This document shows, in pieces, positions 1-12,148 of a stretch of 64,000 nucleotides of DNA. Position 1 is the stretch's first letter; every line of letters starts with the position of its first letter. Made by a program: the position numbers and the translations under genes. Source of the DNA: Solen grandis (lineage: Eukaryota > Mollusca > Bivalvia > Adapedonta > Solenidae). The stretch spans positions 31,252,088-31,316,087 of the forward strand of contig CM037783.1 in NCBI GenBank assembly GCA_021229015.1, given 5' to 3'. The notes under the pieces were generated by a model. The model did not search any database. It was given only the letters and a program-made list of their open reading frames with translations, and was not told the origin of the DNA.

Positions 1-1185
1 GGAATATCATCAAAGTCTAATAATTATACTATAACAACATTTCCATTTCGGGTTTTGGCGATGCTCGCAATGGAAATTCCATTCCATTCCGCGAATAACT
101 TACGATCTTGTAAGTACAGTCACACACTTGATATATGTATAATTAAACATTTACAGCTGAAGCAAAAACAATGAATGAACATACAATGGACATTTTAGTG
201 TCAATCACAAAAACAGCAAAACAAATTAATTTCGGTCATATAACGATTTTATATACGTATTATAATGAAATGACAAAATGACATTACTTTCCATTCAGGT
301 ATTATCCCTTTTGGTACACATATTGACGTATAGTTGCCGAATGTAATTTCTATCTTAAATGTTTCTTAAACACAAAACTGAGGCGAACACATAAAAATAT
401 AACAATAATTATCTTATTATATATACATTATTTATGAAAATTCGATTGCGTTGAAGCAAAAATATAGAGACCAAGCATTTAAATTTTCATATCGCTCATA
501 ACAACAACTAAACAACTTAACAAATAAAAATATCATCCATAATATGACATTATATAAATATGATAAATATAATTATGACTTAAAATGAAATGTAAGTGTT
601 TAATAAAGTTAAATTGAAAATAATATTTCCATTGCCTGTTTTCTTTTATTTCTAATACGCCAAAAGATTTTCATAGCGTGTTTAAGGAAAACTGGCGAAT
701 GAAAAAGCAACAACAAGCAAACAACAACAAAAAAACTAGAAGTCGGAACAGAACAGGAAAATTTTAAGATAATACTTTCCTCAAGAACGTTTTCTTACGT
801 TTTTAAATGTTTTATTCTTTTTTTTTAAAATATCTTTTTCTTCTTAAGCATTTGCCTTAACAAATATTCATTGCAATTTGATCCACAATTGAAATTGTAA
901 AAGAGAAAACAAATACTTTGAAATCCATGACTTTCAACCTTTAAATTGATTGAGTTTTACATTTGCAAAAATAGATTGAAAGAAAGGCAGAGGTGTAAGC
1001 AAAATCTCGAAAATAGTTTCTTATTTCTATGTAATTAACGTTATAAACGTCTTGAAACTTTTAACAATTCGTTTTGCTTTATATATTTTGCTTATTTGTA
1101 CATATATTGAAAAAGAAACCATAAAACATTTAGAAAACATAACAAATCAATTAGTAAATATACATGTATTTGTCATTTTCTTCAG
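1..1185. other. AT-rich unassigned sequence
   Basis: No gene, RNA or repeat could be recognised. The stretch is strongly AT-rich with short A and T runs and stop codons in all frames. Confidence 0.5.
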
Positions 1186-2898
1186 TTTTGCAGAAAGCCG
1201 TGATAGCAAATGCAATAAGTTTTCCGTACAGGTTTTCTGGCTCTTGTATAATTATACTTATTCATCGTAAATGCGATTCATTTACTCAAAAACGTATCAC
1301 AATTAATTATTCAACGCAGGCAATCTTTCCTGCAAAAGGACAATCGGATCTTACTCAACCAACCCAATGACCGCTTTCATTTCTTTCTTCAAATTAATAG
1401 ATTTTCATGAATAAGCCCCTTTACGAAAAACATGAAAAAGTCATGTTTGATAACGTAATCATTTGAAATTTTCTGGACTTTTTGCGCATGTTAAGGCACA
1501 GCAATATTACTTATTTAAAGTTAATATGTCCAATCTTTTGATCTGTTTTATATATTTTGCGTACAAATCAATGTAGTCATAAACAAGGGGTACAACATAA
1601 ATTCATAAAGGTATGCTTAAGATTTTAAATTTAAATGAATGATGTATATATTTTAACTTCGTCAAAATCACGTGACTAAAGAAAAATATATTTTTTGATA
1701 TGGCATGTTCAACTAACGTTCTATTAATCAAGAAAAAAAAAATATCATCGAGAATGCGAACAGCTTTGTTTTCACATTTTCAAGCAGGCATTCCACCAAA
1801 CATGAAAATCTGTCATGTTTGATGACGTAATTACTTGAAAATTTCAAGACCTTAATTTAATTTCATTGGTCTAATTGGCTATTTTGTATGATTTTTTCAA
1901 CAATTCTTGCTACTATGCATAACGTCATACGCACGTGACAAAACGAACACTTCATGCAGTATGCATCACTTCAATTTTAACTCTATCAATTCTGAAAATT
2001 TAATTAAGAATGATTCAAAATTCATGATACCAGAGCGAGAGAAATGTTAAAAAAAAGATTTTTGTTGTCTTTTTAATGTCGTCATAACCATATGACTGAA
2101 TAGAAATCATACAGAAAAAAGAATGTATACCTCTATGCCGATATGCTGCCCAATTTTCACGCTTCTAACGCATCAGGGGTCTTTGTAACATTAAAATGTA
2201 ATTTTAGGACCACAGTTCGAATCTCGGTATCACCATGAAATCTTAATCTTTTCGAATTTAGAAATTTTAAGGTATAGGTGCATATCTACTCCTTAAAATA
2301 CATCTTCTGTGAAAATATCAAAATGATTGAACCATATTTGAAGGCTTTAGAGCGCGAACAAACTTTTGAAGCTGACTTCAAATCTGACGTAATTTGACGT
2401 CATTGAAAATTAAAAATAAATGAATTTATGAACTTTTAAAACTTAACCTTTTTAATCGCTGCAGTACAATTTTTAAAAAGATTGAGTCAAAAGTCAGGAT
2501 ACAAGATTAAAGAAGTTTTTTCAAAAATATGTTTTTTGTCGTTTCTATGACGTAATTACCATGTGATTTAAGAAAAATCCTTTCGAAAGTAGAAAGAAGA
2601 CCTCTATGCCGATATGCTGTCCAATGTTCATGCTTTTAACCCATTAGGTGGCCTTGTAACACTAAAATATATATTTTAGGACAACAGATCGAATCTCGGT
2701 TTTACCTTGAAATCTTTACATTTTAGAATTTGGAAATTTGAATGCCAATGTGCACATCTACATCCTAAAATACATCTGTGAAAATATCAAGATCATCGGA
2801 CCAGAATTGAAGGCTCTAGAGCGCGAACAAACTTTTGAATATCACGTCAAATCTGACGCCATTTGATGTCATAGAAAATTGACAACACTTGATTTTAA
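1186..2898 (+). mobile_element. Family X dispersed element, copy A (5' part)
   Basis: This is a non-coding dispersed repeat. It opens with the head string AAAGCCGTGATAGC preceded by TTTTGCAG, the same head found on the minus strand at about 32,340 and, diverged, at 14,199. The first kilobase matches copy G on the minus strand nearly end to end. It is followed by two diverged body units about 470 bp apart (CTCTATGCCGATATGCTG at 2,132 and 2,602). Each unit carries GTTCGAATCTCGG, TCTGTGAAAATATCAA and GAGCGCGAACAAACTTTTGAA and ends in TGACGTCA-like motifs (one exact at 2,395). The copy is interrupted at about 2,899 by another repeat and appears to resume at about 4,551. No transposase is visible, so it looks non-autonomous. 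The class is not certain; the architecture resembles bivalve 'pearl' or Helentron-associated elements. Confidence 0.75.
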
Positions 2899-4550
2899 CA
2901 AGAGGCCCATGATGGCCCTAAATCGCTCACCTAAGATATATAGGTTGACCCAAGGAACATCTGTACCAATTTATTTTAAAATCTAGCCAGTAGTTTTGAA
3001 GCAGATGATTTTTAAAGTTTTCATATTTTTTTTATTTTTTTTTGCCATGGCAACCAGAGTTCTATATGAATCAAGTTTATTACGAACGTTTGTGACGGTT
3101 GACCCAAGGATCATTCCTGCCAAGTTTAATCAAATTCTGTCCAGTGGTTTCAGAGGAAATGTTGATTAAAGTTTTCCCTATATACATATAAGGCAAATAA
3201 GCCCCGCCCCTGGTGGCCATGTTTTTACGGATCAGAAAATTTTTAGCAACGTTGATAGAGGTTGACCCAAGGAACATCTGTACCAATTTATTTTAAAATC
3301 TGGCCAGTAGTTTTGATGAAGACGATTTTTAAAGTTTTCATATTTTTTTCTTTTTGTTGCCATGGCAACCAGAGTTCTACATGGATCAAGTTTATTTTAG
3401 CAAATTTTGTGAAGGTTGACCCAAGGATCATTCCTGCCAAGTTTAATCAAATTCTGTCCAGTGGTTTCAGAGGAAATGTTGATTAAAGTTTTCCCTATAT
3501 ACATAGAAGGCAAATTAGCCCCGCCCCTGGCGGCCATGTTTTTTACGGATCAGAAAAATTTTAGCAACTTTGGTTGAGGTTGACCCAAGGAACATCTGTA
3601 CCAATTTATTTTAAAATCTGGCTAGTAGTTTTGATGAAGACGATTTTTAAAGTTTTCATATTTTTTTTCTTTTTGTTGCCATGGCAACCAGAGTTCTACA
3701 TGGATCAAGTTTATTTTAGCAACTTTTGTGACGGTTGACCCAAGGATCATCCCTCCAAAGTTTAATCAAATTCTGTCCAGTGGTTTCAGAGGAGATGTTG
3801 TTTAAAGGTTTCTCTATATACATATAAGGCAAATAAGCCCCGCCCCTAGCGGCCATGTTTTTTTACGGTTGGAATTATTTTTAGCAACTTTGGTAGAGGT
3901 TGACCCAAGGAACATCTGTACCTATTTATTTTAAAATCTGGCCAGTAGTTTTGAAGAAGATGATTTTTAAAATTATCATTTTTTTCTTTTTGTTGCCATG
4001 GCAGCCAGAGTTCTACATGGATCAAGTTTATTTTAGCAACTTTGTGAAAGTTGACCCAAGGATCATCCCCGCCAAGTTTAATCAAATTCTGTCCAGTGGT
4101 TTCAGAGGAGATGTTGTTTAAATGTTTCTCTATATACATATAAGGCAAATAAGCCCCGCCCCTGGTGGCCATGTTTTTTTTTACGGATCGGAATAATTTT
4201 AGTAACTTTGGTAGAGGTTGACCCAAGGAACATCTGTACCAAATTATTTTGAAATCTGGCCAGTAGTTTTGAAGGAGATCATTTTTGAATTTTTTCAAAT
4301 TATTTTTCTTTTTGTAGCCGTGGCAACCAGAGTTCTTCATGGATCAACTTTATTTTAGCAATTTTGTAGAGCCTCACCCAAGGAACATTCCTGCCAAGTT
4401 TCATTAAATTCTGTCCAGCGGTTTCAGAGGAGATGTCGTTTAAAGCAAAATTGTTGACGACGGACGACGCACGACACACGACGACGGACGAAGGACGATC
4501 ACAAAAGCTCACCTTGAGCACTTTGTGCTCAGGTGAGCTAAAAATTTATA
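2899..4550. mobile_element. Tandem-core element with GCTCACCT ends, nested in family X copy A
   Basis: Five tandem units start at 2,944, 3,261, 3,579, 3,899 and 4,217, with spacings of 317, 318, 320 and 318 bp. Each unit is an old dimer: a GTTGACCCAAGGAACATC half and a GTTGACCCAAGGATCATTC half about 155 bp later. The left end carries AATCGCTCACCTAAG and the right end AGGTGAGCTAAAA, an inverted GCTCACCT. The right end also has a 12-bp hairpin, TTGAGCACTTTGTGCTCAGG, preceded by an ACGACGGACGACG-rich stretch. Open frames here simply read through the repeat. The layout of inverted ends around a core of about 160-bp monomers resembles pearl-type elements of bivalves; the class is inferred. Confidence 0.75.
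3051..4327. promoter_or_regulatory. Repeat-borne palindromic RFX X-box sequences (5 sites)
   Basis: The palindrome GTTGCCATGGCAAC, a perfect match to the known RFX X-box consensus, occurs exactly at 3,356-3,369 and 3,675-3,688. One- or two-mismatch versions lie at 3,051-3,064, 3,992-4,005 and 4,314-4,327, one per tandem unit. The sequence match is direct; any binding or regulatory role is inference. Confidence 0.5.
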
Positions 4551-4620
4551 CGTTTTTATCTAAGCATTTTAATTTTCCATTGGCAACATTGTCACAAAAT
4601 AATTTTGACGTGGCCTGAAA
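4551..4620 (+). mobile_element. Family X copy A, short 3' continuation
   Basis: The sequence after the nested element (AATTTTCCATTGGCAACATTG) matches the corresponding part of copy G (minus strand near 30,640, a TTGGCAAC-type string after an AATTTTCAT stretch). This supports insertion of the tandem-core element into copy A. The microsatellite and hairpin tail are not present here, so the 3' boundary is unclear. Confidence 0.45.
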
Positions 4621-6235
4621 ATAAGCGTAGATTTAGAGTACGTTGTATTTGTCACGTAGGCCAGAGTGGAACTGTGTTAACCGATTTTGGTTATATAAGG
4701 TTTATCACGGGTTTCTTTTATTATTTTTTGTTCAGAATGAGATATGATTAGGATTTGAAATGGTTATATCTACAGTTTTGCTAAGTTTTAAGTGTATTAA
4801 GAGAGATTTTTAAGGCTTAGAAGTTTAAACCTATAGTTTCTTTACATAAGCCCTTTTTATCAGTATACCTCAGTGTTGTCAGTGTTTCTCTGGATGCACG
4901 GGATTCAGCGATTTACAATTTATTGCACGATTTACGTGAAATTTGTTTTTAAAGAGTAATTCGTGGGGTTTTAGTATATAAGCTGATTTGTATGGAGCCT
5001 CGGTGTCAGATATCGATGGGAGCTACGGAAGATGCCTAGTCCAGTCTAGAGTATTCTGACCAAATTACATTACGGAGCTTGTGTGAGTAAAATTTTATTT
5101 TGTATTTCATTTCTTCAGGTAGATATGAAGCTTAGATTTTATTTTAAACATTTATTTTGTAGATTGTTGTATTGTTTCTTCTCAGGGAAACAAGTGTACA
5201 ATCGTGATTAATTTTCGTTAGTTTCGAAGTTTTGGTTCTATAGGCCAAGGAATCTAAGTACATAGTTCTGCATGTACATTTGATGTAATTTTGAGAATAA
5301 TTGTTAGTTTATAGGTATGTTCTTTTTGATATTACCCGAATATACATGGAAACATTTGTCCAACAGTAATTTGTTTTGGAATTAAGAAACGTGGAGTTGT
5401 ATGGAATATCTGTCTGGTATATAATTGCTAACGAGGACGGTTTTCTGTTTTTAATGCACTGATGTAATTATGAAACGTGGAGTTGTATGGAATATCTGTT
5501 TGGTATATAATTGCTAACAAGGGCAGTTCTCAGCGTTAATGCACTTATGTAAAACCATAATATTGTTGTATGGTGTAAAATGCACGTATGTAATACCAGA
5601 GATTTGTTATTTGGTATGAAAGTAGTTTTATGAAGTAATACACTGTCTGCACTTATTTTTGTTATAAGTAAATTAGAGCTATTTATTGTTTGTATCCGTA
5701 TTTAGTTGGGGCATGGTGCCTATGTAATCTGGGTGGTCACAGTCGATACGGGACCCCATTGGTAGAGTACGTCGCAAGGACGGGAGAATCTACGTATGCG
5801 TCATATGGTCGACAGGGTGTCTATGGTGGACTAAGTGAATCACATTTACTGAAGGGACAGTGACGACAGGAAGTCGGTCCAGTGTTCATCGATAAGAGCG
5901 CGTGATATAGTTTGAGTACTGTGCATTTAGGAATCATTTTGTGGGTGTGGCACATTGAAATACGTTCATATCAGTAAGCCATTGTGTAGAGCAACATGCG
6001 GGCTTAGAGTGAAAACAGAACATTCAGTGCAGCTATTATTGTACCAACAGATAAAAAGACAGTTAGCCGGCAGTTTTTTTTTTCATATTCTCCAATTCTT
6101 TTCTAATATCCTAATTGTATATATTTTTATATTAAATATACTTTTAAAGAAAAGTTGTTTGGTATTTATTCTACCTTAGAAAGTTGTCAGCCCTTGGTCA
6201 TTTTGTTACAAACATATAGCTTAACTCTTGAATTA
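4621..6235. other. Unassigned sequence between repeats
   Basis: No coding region or known repeat is recognised. The segment at 5,700-5,950 is less AT-rich and contains several GGTCG and GTCGAC-type motifs. It contains one local tandem duplication, listed separately. It may be unique sequence or an unrecognised LTR or repeat. Confidence 0.4.
5386..5557. repeat. Local tandem duplication, 86-bp period
   Basis: GAAACGTGGAGTTGTATGG occurs at 5,386 and again at 5,472, and the following ATATCTG(T)YTGGTATATAATTGC is shared. The two copies are diverged by a few substitutions. Confidence 0.85.
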
Positions 6236-6239
6236 GGTT

Positions 6240-8788
6240 GGAATAATAATAACTAGATTTCATTCGTTGATCCGAATGATATGAATTTCTGCTAAATTTG
6301 TCAAACGTAAGAGCTTAATATTGCATGACAAAATTAAATAAAATCAATTCTTATTTTGACATCACTTTCTTTCAAGTTGACTTATTTCCGTAATCTAGTT
6401 ACCAAAACAAATGTCTTTAAAATCCATTCGACTTGATTGCAATATATTTGGGTCTATCATAAAATATCATATACGAATTTTGTTATTTGCATTACTCCAT
6501 GATTTTTGTGATACTAAAATTTTCGAACGACCCAATATTGCTCTACAAATATTATTCATACTTGCGAAAATCAAAAGTTTTCGAGATATAAACAGTTAAA
6601 CGCATTGAGGCTAACAGAATTTTCGTGTTTCAGTCATAATGCAACTGATTCAATCCCGAAAAATTAAAAGCTGAAAGGTCTTTCAAAGCACTACAAATTA
6701 TATGCATACGTCTATCTACTTTTTAGTATAATACGTAGAGAATTTCATTCAGTAAAAATTTCAGCTTTCTTACTCATCTGGGAGCGATGTTATGCGTGTT
6801 CGAAATTTAACGTCAATGGTTCGAATTTTGAATTCGCCATAGAACATTTGCCTTTATGAATATGGAAAGACAGGCTGTATAATTAAACTTGCACATTCTG
6901 TGAAAATTGAATGAAAATCGGTTCGAAAATTATGGCTGTAGAGCGTGAAAAATCTTTTGTAGACAACGTCCTATTTGACGTCATATGACATCACAGGCAT
7001 TAGAAAATCAACGAAATGAAATATTCAATATCTGAAATATAGGCCATTTATTTTTCATGCCTCTGGGAATTTTTGCAACATATAGAAATAACCCCGTAGA
7101 TATAAGAATTCTTTTTGACCTTGTGACGTCATATGACGTCAAATGAAGTTCTGCCCACAGAATAACGAAGTCATAAAGATTAATATTCAGTTCAAATATC
7201 AGCTTCCTAACACGGCTGGAAGCGATGTTATGCGTATTTAAAATTTGACGTCAATCGTTCGAATCTTAACCTTTGACTTTTCGAATTTGGACATCTCAGA
7301 AATGCACAAATAAAGCGTAACATGTACATTCTCTGAAATTTTGATGAAAATCGGTCAAGAAATAAGGGCTGTAGGCCGCGTACAATCTTTTTGACCCTGA
7401 CGTCAAATCTGACATATGACGTCACATGAATATGAAATTTAATGCATTCCAAAGCACATGGTTTCACGCATGTGCCATTAAATTTCCATGGTTCTGAAAA
7501 CTTGATAACATATATAAATTTAGGCAGAGATATCAGAAATTCTTTTTGACCTTAAGACGTCACATTCACCTTCACGAATGTAAATGAAACTAGAGCGTAA
7601 TATAAACAAGCTGTAAAATTTTGATGAAAATCAGTCCAGAAATAACGGCTGTAGACCGCATAAAATCATTTACACACGTCGTAAAGTTTGACATCAAAAC
7701 ACGTCATAGTCAAATTAAAATTATTGAAATGCAAAATATTCTATGTGAAGCACAAGCTATTCATTTTTCAAAGTGCTTGGAAGTTTGCAACATATAAAAG
7801 TTAAAAACGTAGAAATTAGAAATTACTCTTTACTGTATGACGTCATATGACGTTCATTTTCTCAAAATGTAAGGAAGATCAAGATACATATATTTTGTCA
7901 AAAAAAACCCAGCTGTCTAGCTCATATGGAAGCGATTTTATACGCATTTGAAATCTGATGTCAATGGTTCGAATTTTTTGTTCGAAATAAAACATTTGCC
8001 TTTTCGAATTTGGAAAAACAGACACCGGGAGACACAACTAGAGCACAATATACACATTTTGTGAAAAGTTGATGAAAATCGATCCAGAAATAATGGCTGT
8101 AGACCGCGTACAAACATTTTTAGACGACGTCAAGTTTGACGTCAAAACACGTCATAGGCAAATGAAAATCATTGAAATGCAAAATGTTCTATCTGAAGCA
8201 TATAAATTTTCAAAGTGCTCGGACTTTTTCAACATAAAGAAGTAAACATGTAAAAATTAGAAATTACTTTTCACCTCATGACGTCATATGACGTCATATG
8301 ACGTTCATCTTCAGAGAATCTTAAGAAATTCTGGAGATGTATAATCTTACTAAATATTAGCTTTCTAGCTAATCTGAAAGCGATTTTATACGCATTTGAA
8401 ATTTGACGTCAATGGTTCGAATCTTGGATTCGCCATAGAACGATTGCTTTTTCGAATTTTGAAAAACGGACACAGGGATGCACAACTAGAGCCTTACGTA
8501 CACATTCTTTGAAATTTTGATAGAAATAATGGCTGTAGACCGCGTACAAACTTTTTCACCTGACGTCAAATTTGACGTTATATGACCTCATATGAATATG
8601 AAATTCATGGCTTCCGAAAACTCATGGTTTGAAAAATATGCCATTAAATTTTTATTGTTCTGGGCCAATGCCAACACATCGAAATGAACGCAAATAGAAG
8701 AGGAAGAAAAAAAAGAATAATAATTATTATAATAATAATAAGAAGGAGAAGAAGAAAAAAACAACAGTACAAACCCAATAGGACTAAT
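6240..8788 (+). mobile_element. Family X dispersed element, copy B
   Basis: The head is AACTAGATTT followed by a hairpin (CATTCG/CGAATG, 6,261-6,278) and GATATGAATTTCTGC. The body consists of repeated units of roughly 430 bp. Landmarks are GGAGCGATGTTATGCG at 6,782, GGAAGCGATGTTATGCG at 7,218, GGAAGCGATTTTATACG at 7,929 and GAAAGCGATTTTATACG at 8,369. Later parts of each unit read GGTTCGAAT, TTTTCGAATTTGGA, GATGAAAATCGGTC and GGCTGTAGACCGCGTA. The tail at about 8,698-8,788 is an AAGAAG/AATAAT microsatellite followed by ACAAACCCAATAGGACTAATAA, and appears to have lost most of its tail hairpin. No protein-coding function is seen; the small minus-strand frames at 7,228-7,467 are repeat translations. 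Confidence 0.75.
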
Positions 8789-11700
8789 AAACTAGATGTC
8801 ATTCGTTGATACGAATGATAGGACTTTCTGCTACATAAAAGGATATGAACTAGCCTTTAACTTGCTTTTGTATGGCCATAACTTCAATAAACTTTAAAAA
8901 AATAAAACGCTTAACATGGAGGATATGGCAAAAGTAACTGAAAATCATTTTTTTATATTTTTATATCGATTTCATTTAACTTGGGCTATTTCTATAATTT
9001 ATGTAACAAATCAAATTTATTGAAAATGCTTACAATTCGATTTTCACATGATTCGGTCTAGCTTTAGAGGTTTTCATGATATAAGTCATGATTAAACTTA
9101 ATATTTTCCGGTAATGAAAGTGACATTATCCCATAGGATCACATGATGCACCTTCAGTAAAAAATCATGAAAATCAACCTAAAATAAAAGGCCTACAGGT
9201 CTTAAAAACCGTTTAATTTAAACAAAACTAATTTTGACCTTATAAGGTCACATGACGTCATATGTTGTTCATCTTCTCAGAATGTAAAGAAGACTTGAAG
9301 ACGTATATTAAATCGAAATATTAGCTTTCAATCTTATCTAAAAGTGATTTTATACGTATCTAAACTAAAAGTGACGCCAATGCTTCTAATATTGGATTAG
9401 CCATAAAATACTTTCTGTTTTCTTTTGATAAACGGAGACCGGTTGGCGCATCTAGAGCGTAACATACACATTTTGGGAAATTTTGATGAAAATCCGTCCT
9501 GAAATAATGGCTGTAGACCGCGTACAAACTTGTGTAGACAACGTCAAGTTTGATGTCATATGACGTCATTAGCATAAGAAAATCAATGAAATTAAATATT
9601 AAGTATATTAAATATATCAAGTAAATCTTTCATGCCCTTCGGAACTTTGCAACATATAGAAATTAACGCGTAGATATCAAACATTCTTTTTCACCTTATG
9701 ACGTCTTATGACGTCAAATGACGTCAATCCTCACAGAATAGAAATAGGTCTTACAGACTAATATTCAGTCCACATATTAACTTTCTAAATAATCTGGAAG
9801 CGATTTTATACGTATTTGAAATTTGAAGTCAATGGTTCGAAACTTGGATACGCCATAGAACCATTGCCTTTTCGAATTTGGAAAACCGGACCCGGGATAC
9901 ACAATTAGAGCATTACATATACAATCTGTGAAATTTTGATGAAAATCGGTCAAAAAATAATAGCTGTACACCGCGTAAAACCCTTTTGTCCTGACGTCAA
10001 ATCTGACGTGATAAAACTTCACATTAATATGAAGTACATTGCATTCTTAAGCTCATGGATTGATGTATATACCATTAAATTTCCATGGTCCTGTACACTT
10101 TACAACATATTATAATTTACGCGTATATATCAGAAATTCTGTTTGACCTTAAGACGTCATATGACGTCCATTTTCACAGAATGTAAAGCCCAATTGGAGA
10201 CTTATATACTATCAAAATACCAGTTAAACTCATCTGGAAGCGATTTTATAAATATATGAAATTTGACGTCAATGGTTCGAATATTGGATTCGCCATAAAA
10301 CCTTTGCATTTTCGAATTTGGAAAAACGGACACCGGCATGCACAACTAGATTGTAACATACATATTATGTGAAATTGTGATGAAAATCGGTCCAGAAATA
10401 ATGGCTGTAGACCGCGTACAAACATTTTTAGACGACGTCAAGTTTGACGTCAAAACACGTCATAGTCAAATGAATATTATTGAAATGCAAACTTTTCTAT
10501 CTGAGGCATATGCTATTTAAATTTTCAAGGTGCTCGGACGTTTTCAACATATAAAATTAACACGTAAAATTTAGAAATTACTTTTTACCTCATGACGTCA
10601 TATGACCTCATTCGACATACATCTTCTAAGAATAGACGTCAGATCAAAAAGTTTGTTGCGTTGCATATACAATTTATGAAATTTTGATTAACAACGGTCC
10701 AAAAATAATGGCTGTACAACGCGTAAAACCATTTGTCCTGACGTTAAATTTGACGTTATATAACGTCACATTAATGTGAAGTTCATTTCGTTCTAAAGCT
10801 CATGGATTGATGTATATACCATTAAATGTCTGTGGTCCTGGGAACTTAACAACATATTTAAATTAACACGTATACATCAGAAATTCTTTTTGACCTATGA
10901 AGTCATATGACATCAAATGACGTACAACTTCACAGAATGTAAAACCCACTTGGAGACTTATATATTGTCCAAATATCAACTTTCTCACTCATCTGGAAGT
11001 GATTTATACGTATTTGAAATTTGACGTCAATAAGAATAAGAACTAGATTTCGTTTGCACGGCAAACGATAGGACTTTCTGTAAACCGTATAAATCTCAAT
11101 CAAACTGAAAAGTGTTGATATGGAATACGCAGCAAATATTAGGTTTCTAGAGTGTAACCTATGCATTCTTTGAAAATTTTAGACGAATTCATCAAATTCA
11201 TAATACCTGAAGAGTGTTTACAAACTTTTTTTCTGATGTCATATGAATAAGAATGTTATTGCATATGAAAATTTTAATTTTTGTAATTCTGGACCATTTG
11301 GGATCAGATTGAATTTATTGCACCAGAAATGAAAACATATTATAATCCCATTACATCAAATGACGTCTGGCCTAGGGAAATCTAAAGAAAACGTTTTGAA
11401 TTACAACCTGTGTGAAATTCAGCTTTTTACCTCGAATAGGGTCTCTGAAATACTTAACTTAATTTCGATGTCATATTTTGACAACGAAAGTAAGGATGCA
11501 CAAGAAAAGCATAACTTAAACCTTCTGTGAAAAGTACTAGAAAATCGATTCAAAAATAAATTCTGCAGAGCGTGTACGAACGTTTTAACTGAAGTCAAAT
11601 CTAGCGTCATATGACGTCCTATGAATATGAAAATCATTGAATTCGAAAATATTTGCCATACAATTTTCATTGTTCTTGGCCTTTGTCAATTACATTTTTC

Positions 11701-11866
11701 GAAAATGTTAAAAATTATTTAAAAGTGAAAGTAGGGTATTTTCCGAAAATGCTGTATTTACAGTGCAGCAATACCACGTGACCGTGACGTCATTAAAGGT
11801 ATTAAAACCAATACAAATCTATCATTTTTTTAATTCATTTAGAACTTCTGACGTCATATGACGTCA
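6976..11866. repeat. Dense array of TGACGTCA palindromes
   Basis: A hand count finds 24 exact TGACGTCA octamers, the full CRE for CREB/ATF factors. Examples are at 6,976, 7,124, 7,134, 8,279, 8,289, 9,709, 9,719, 11,849 and 11,859. Many occur as pairs 10 bp apart in the form TGACGTCATATGACGTCA. They lie inside the family X body units, so they were amplified with the element. The motif is directly visible; whether any is bound is unknown. Confidence 0.85.
8789..11035 (+). mobile_element. Family X dispersed element, copy C
   Basis: It begins immediately after the tail of copy B with AACTAGATGT, a hairpin (CATTCGTTGATACGAATG, 8,800-8,817) and ATAGGACTTTCTGC. The first 450 bp differ from copy B. 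Body units follow, with GATTTTATACGTATC/TTT landmarks near 9,348, 9,801 and 10,237 and a shorter one near 10,998. The unit content matches copy B: GGTTCGAA, CCATAGAACCATTGCC, GATGAAAATCGGTC, CTGTAGACCGCGTA and TGACGTCA pairs. It ends abruptly in AATAAGAATAAG without the ACAAACCC tail, directly at the head of copy D. Confidence 0.7.
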
Positions 11867-11900
11867 AATGACGTTCGTCTTCACAGAATAGAAAGCTTAA
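11036..11900 (+). mobile_element. Family X dispersed element, copy D (short)
   Basis: The head is AACTAGATTT, then a hairpin with a different stem (CGTTTGC/GCAAACG, 11,051-11,067), then ATAGGACTTTCTG. The constant flanks are the same as in copies B and C while the stem is replaced on both arms. The body is about 800 bp, with TGACGTCA at 11,785, 11,849 and 11,859. It ends beside a SINE fragment and has no microsatellite or hairpin tail of its own. Confidence 0.65.
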
Positions 11901-12012
11901 TAAGGGTTATTCCAGGACTGATGGCCCGGTGTCCGGATAATGTGACTGGGTGTGGTATCATTGTCTCCAAAAGACTTAAATACTGTCGGTGGGACGTTAA
12001 ACCTAATAAACT
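11901..12012 (+). repeat. SINE-2 fragment (internally deleted 3' part)
   Basis: Sequence from TATTCCAGGACTGATGG through TGTGACTGGGTGTGG to CTGTCGGTGGGACGTTAAACC matches the 3' half of the SINE-2 copies at 34.4, 48.6 and 62.9 kb. The segment holding the 'phosphate-rich' GGCGTGATACTGCAG block is missing, so the fragment is internally deleted. Confidence 0.7.
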
Positions 12013-12148
12013 GTACTTTTATTTTAGTATTTAATTCAGTATCTGTTTCTTTTCTTGGGAGTCCGTTTGGATCGAGCTGGTAATCATCCCTTTGCAAAAA
12101 ATATTTCCGAAACTTATCATTCTTATGTAAATGTGTATCTATAAACAT
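12005..12148 (-). other. Weak coding-like segment running into a SINE
   Basis: On the minus strand an open frame of 83 codons (12,148 down to 11,897) begins with a hydrophilic stretch starting MFIDTHLHKNDKF and containing DDYQLDPNGLPRKETD. It then continues into the antisense SINE-2 fragment. A TTTATAG acceptor-like site lies just inside the first codons. The first 46 residues look more protein-like than the surrounding frames, but I recognise no family and no neighbouring exon. Chance is the more likely explanation. Confidence 0.15.

Noticed and set aside
3846..4521. Open frames of 164 and 73 codons on the minus strand
   Set aside because: They read through the 318-bp tandem units and repeat internally at the unit period; they reflect the repeat, not a gene.
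7228..11670. Similar minus-strand open frames at 7,228, 9,360, 9,777 and 11,419 with an FxRF/FHQNF-like pattern
   Set aside because: They are antisense translations of the same family X body unit; lengths and frames are not kept and no start or domain is shared.
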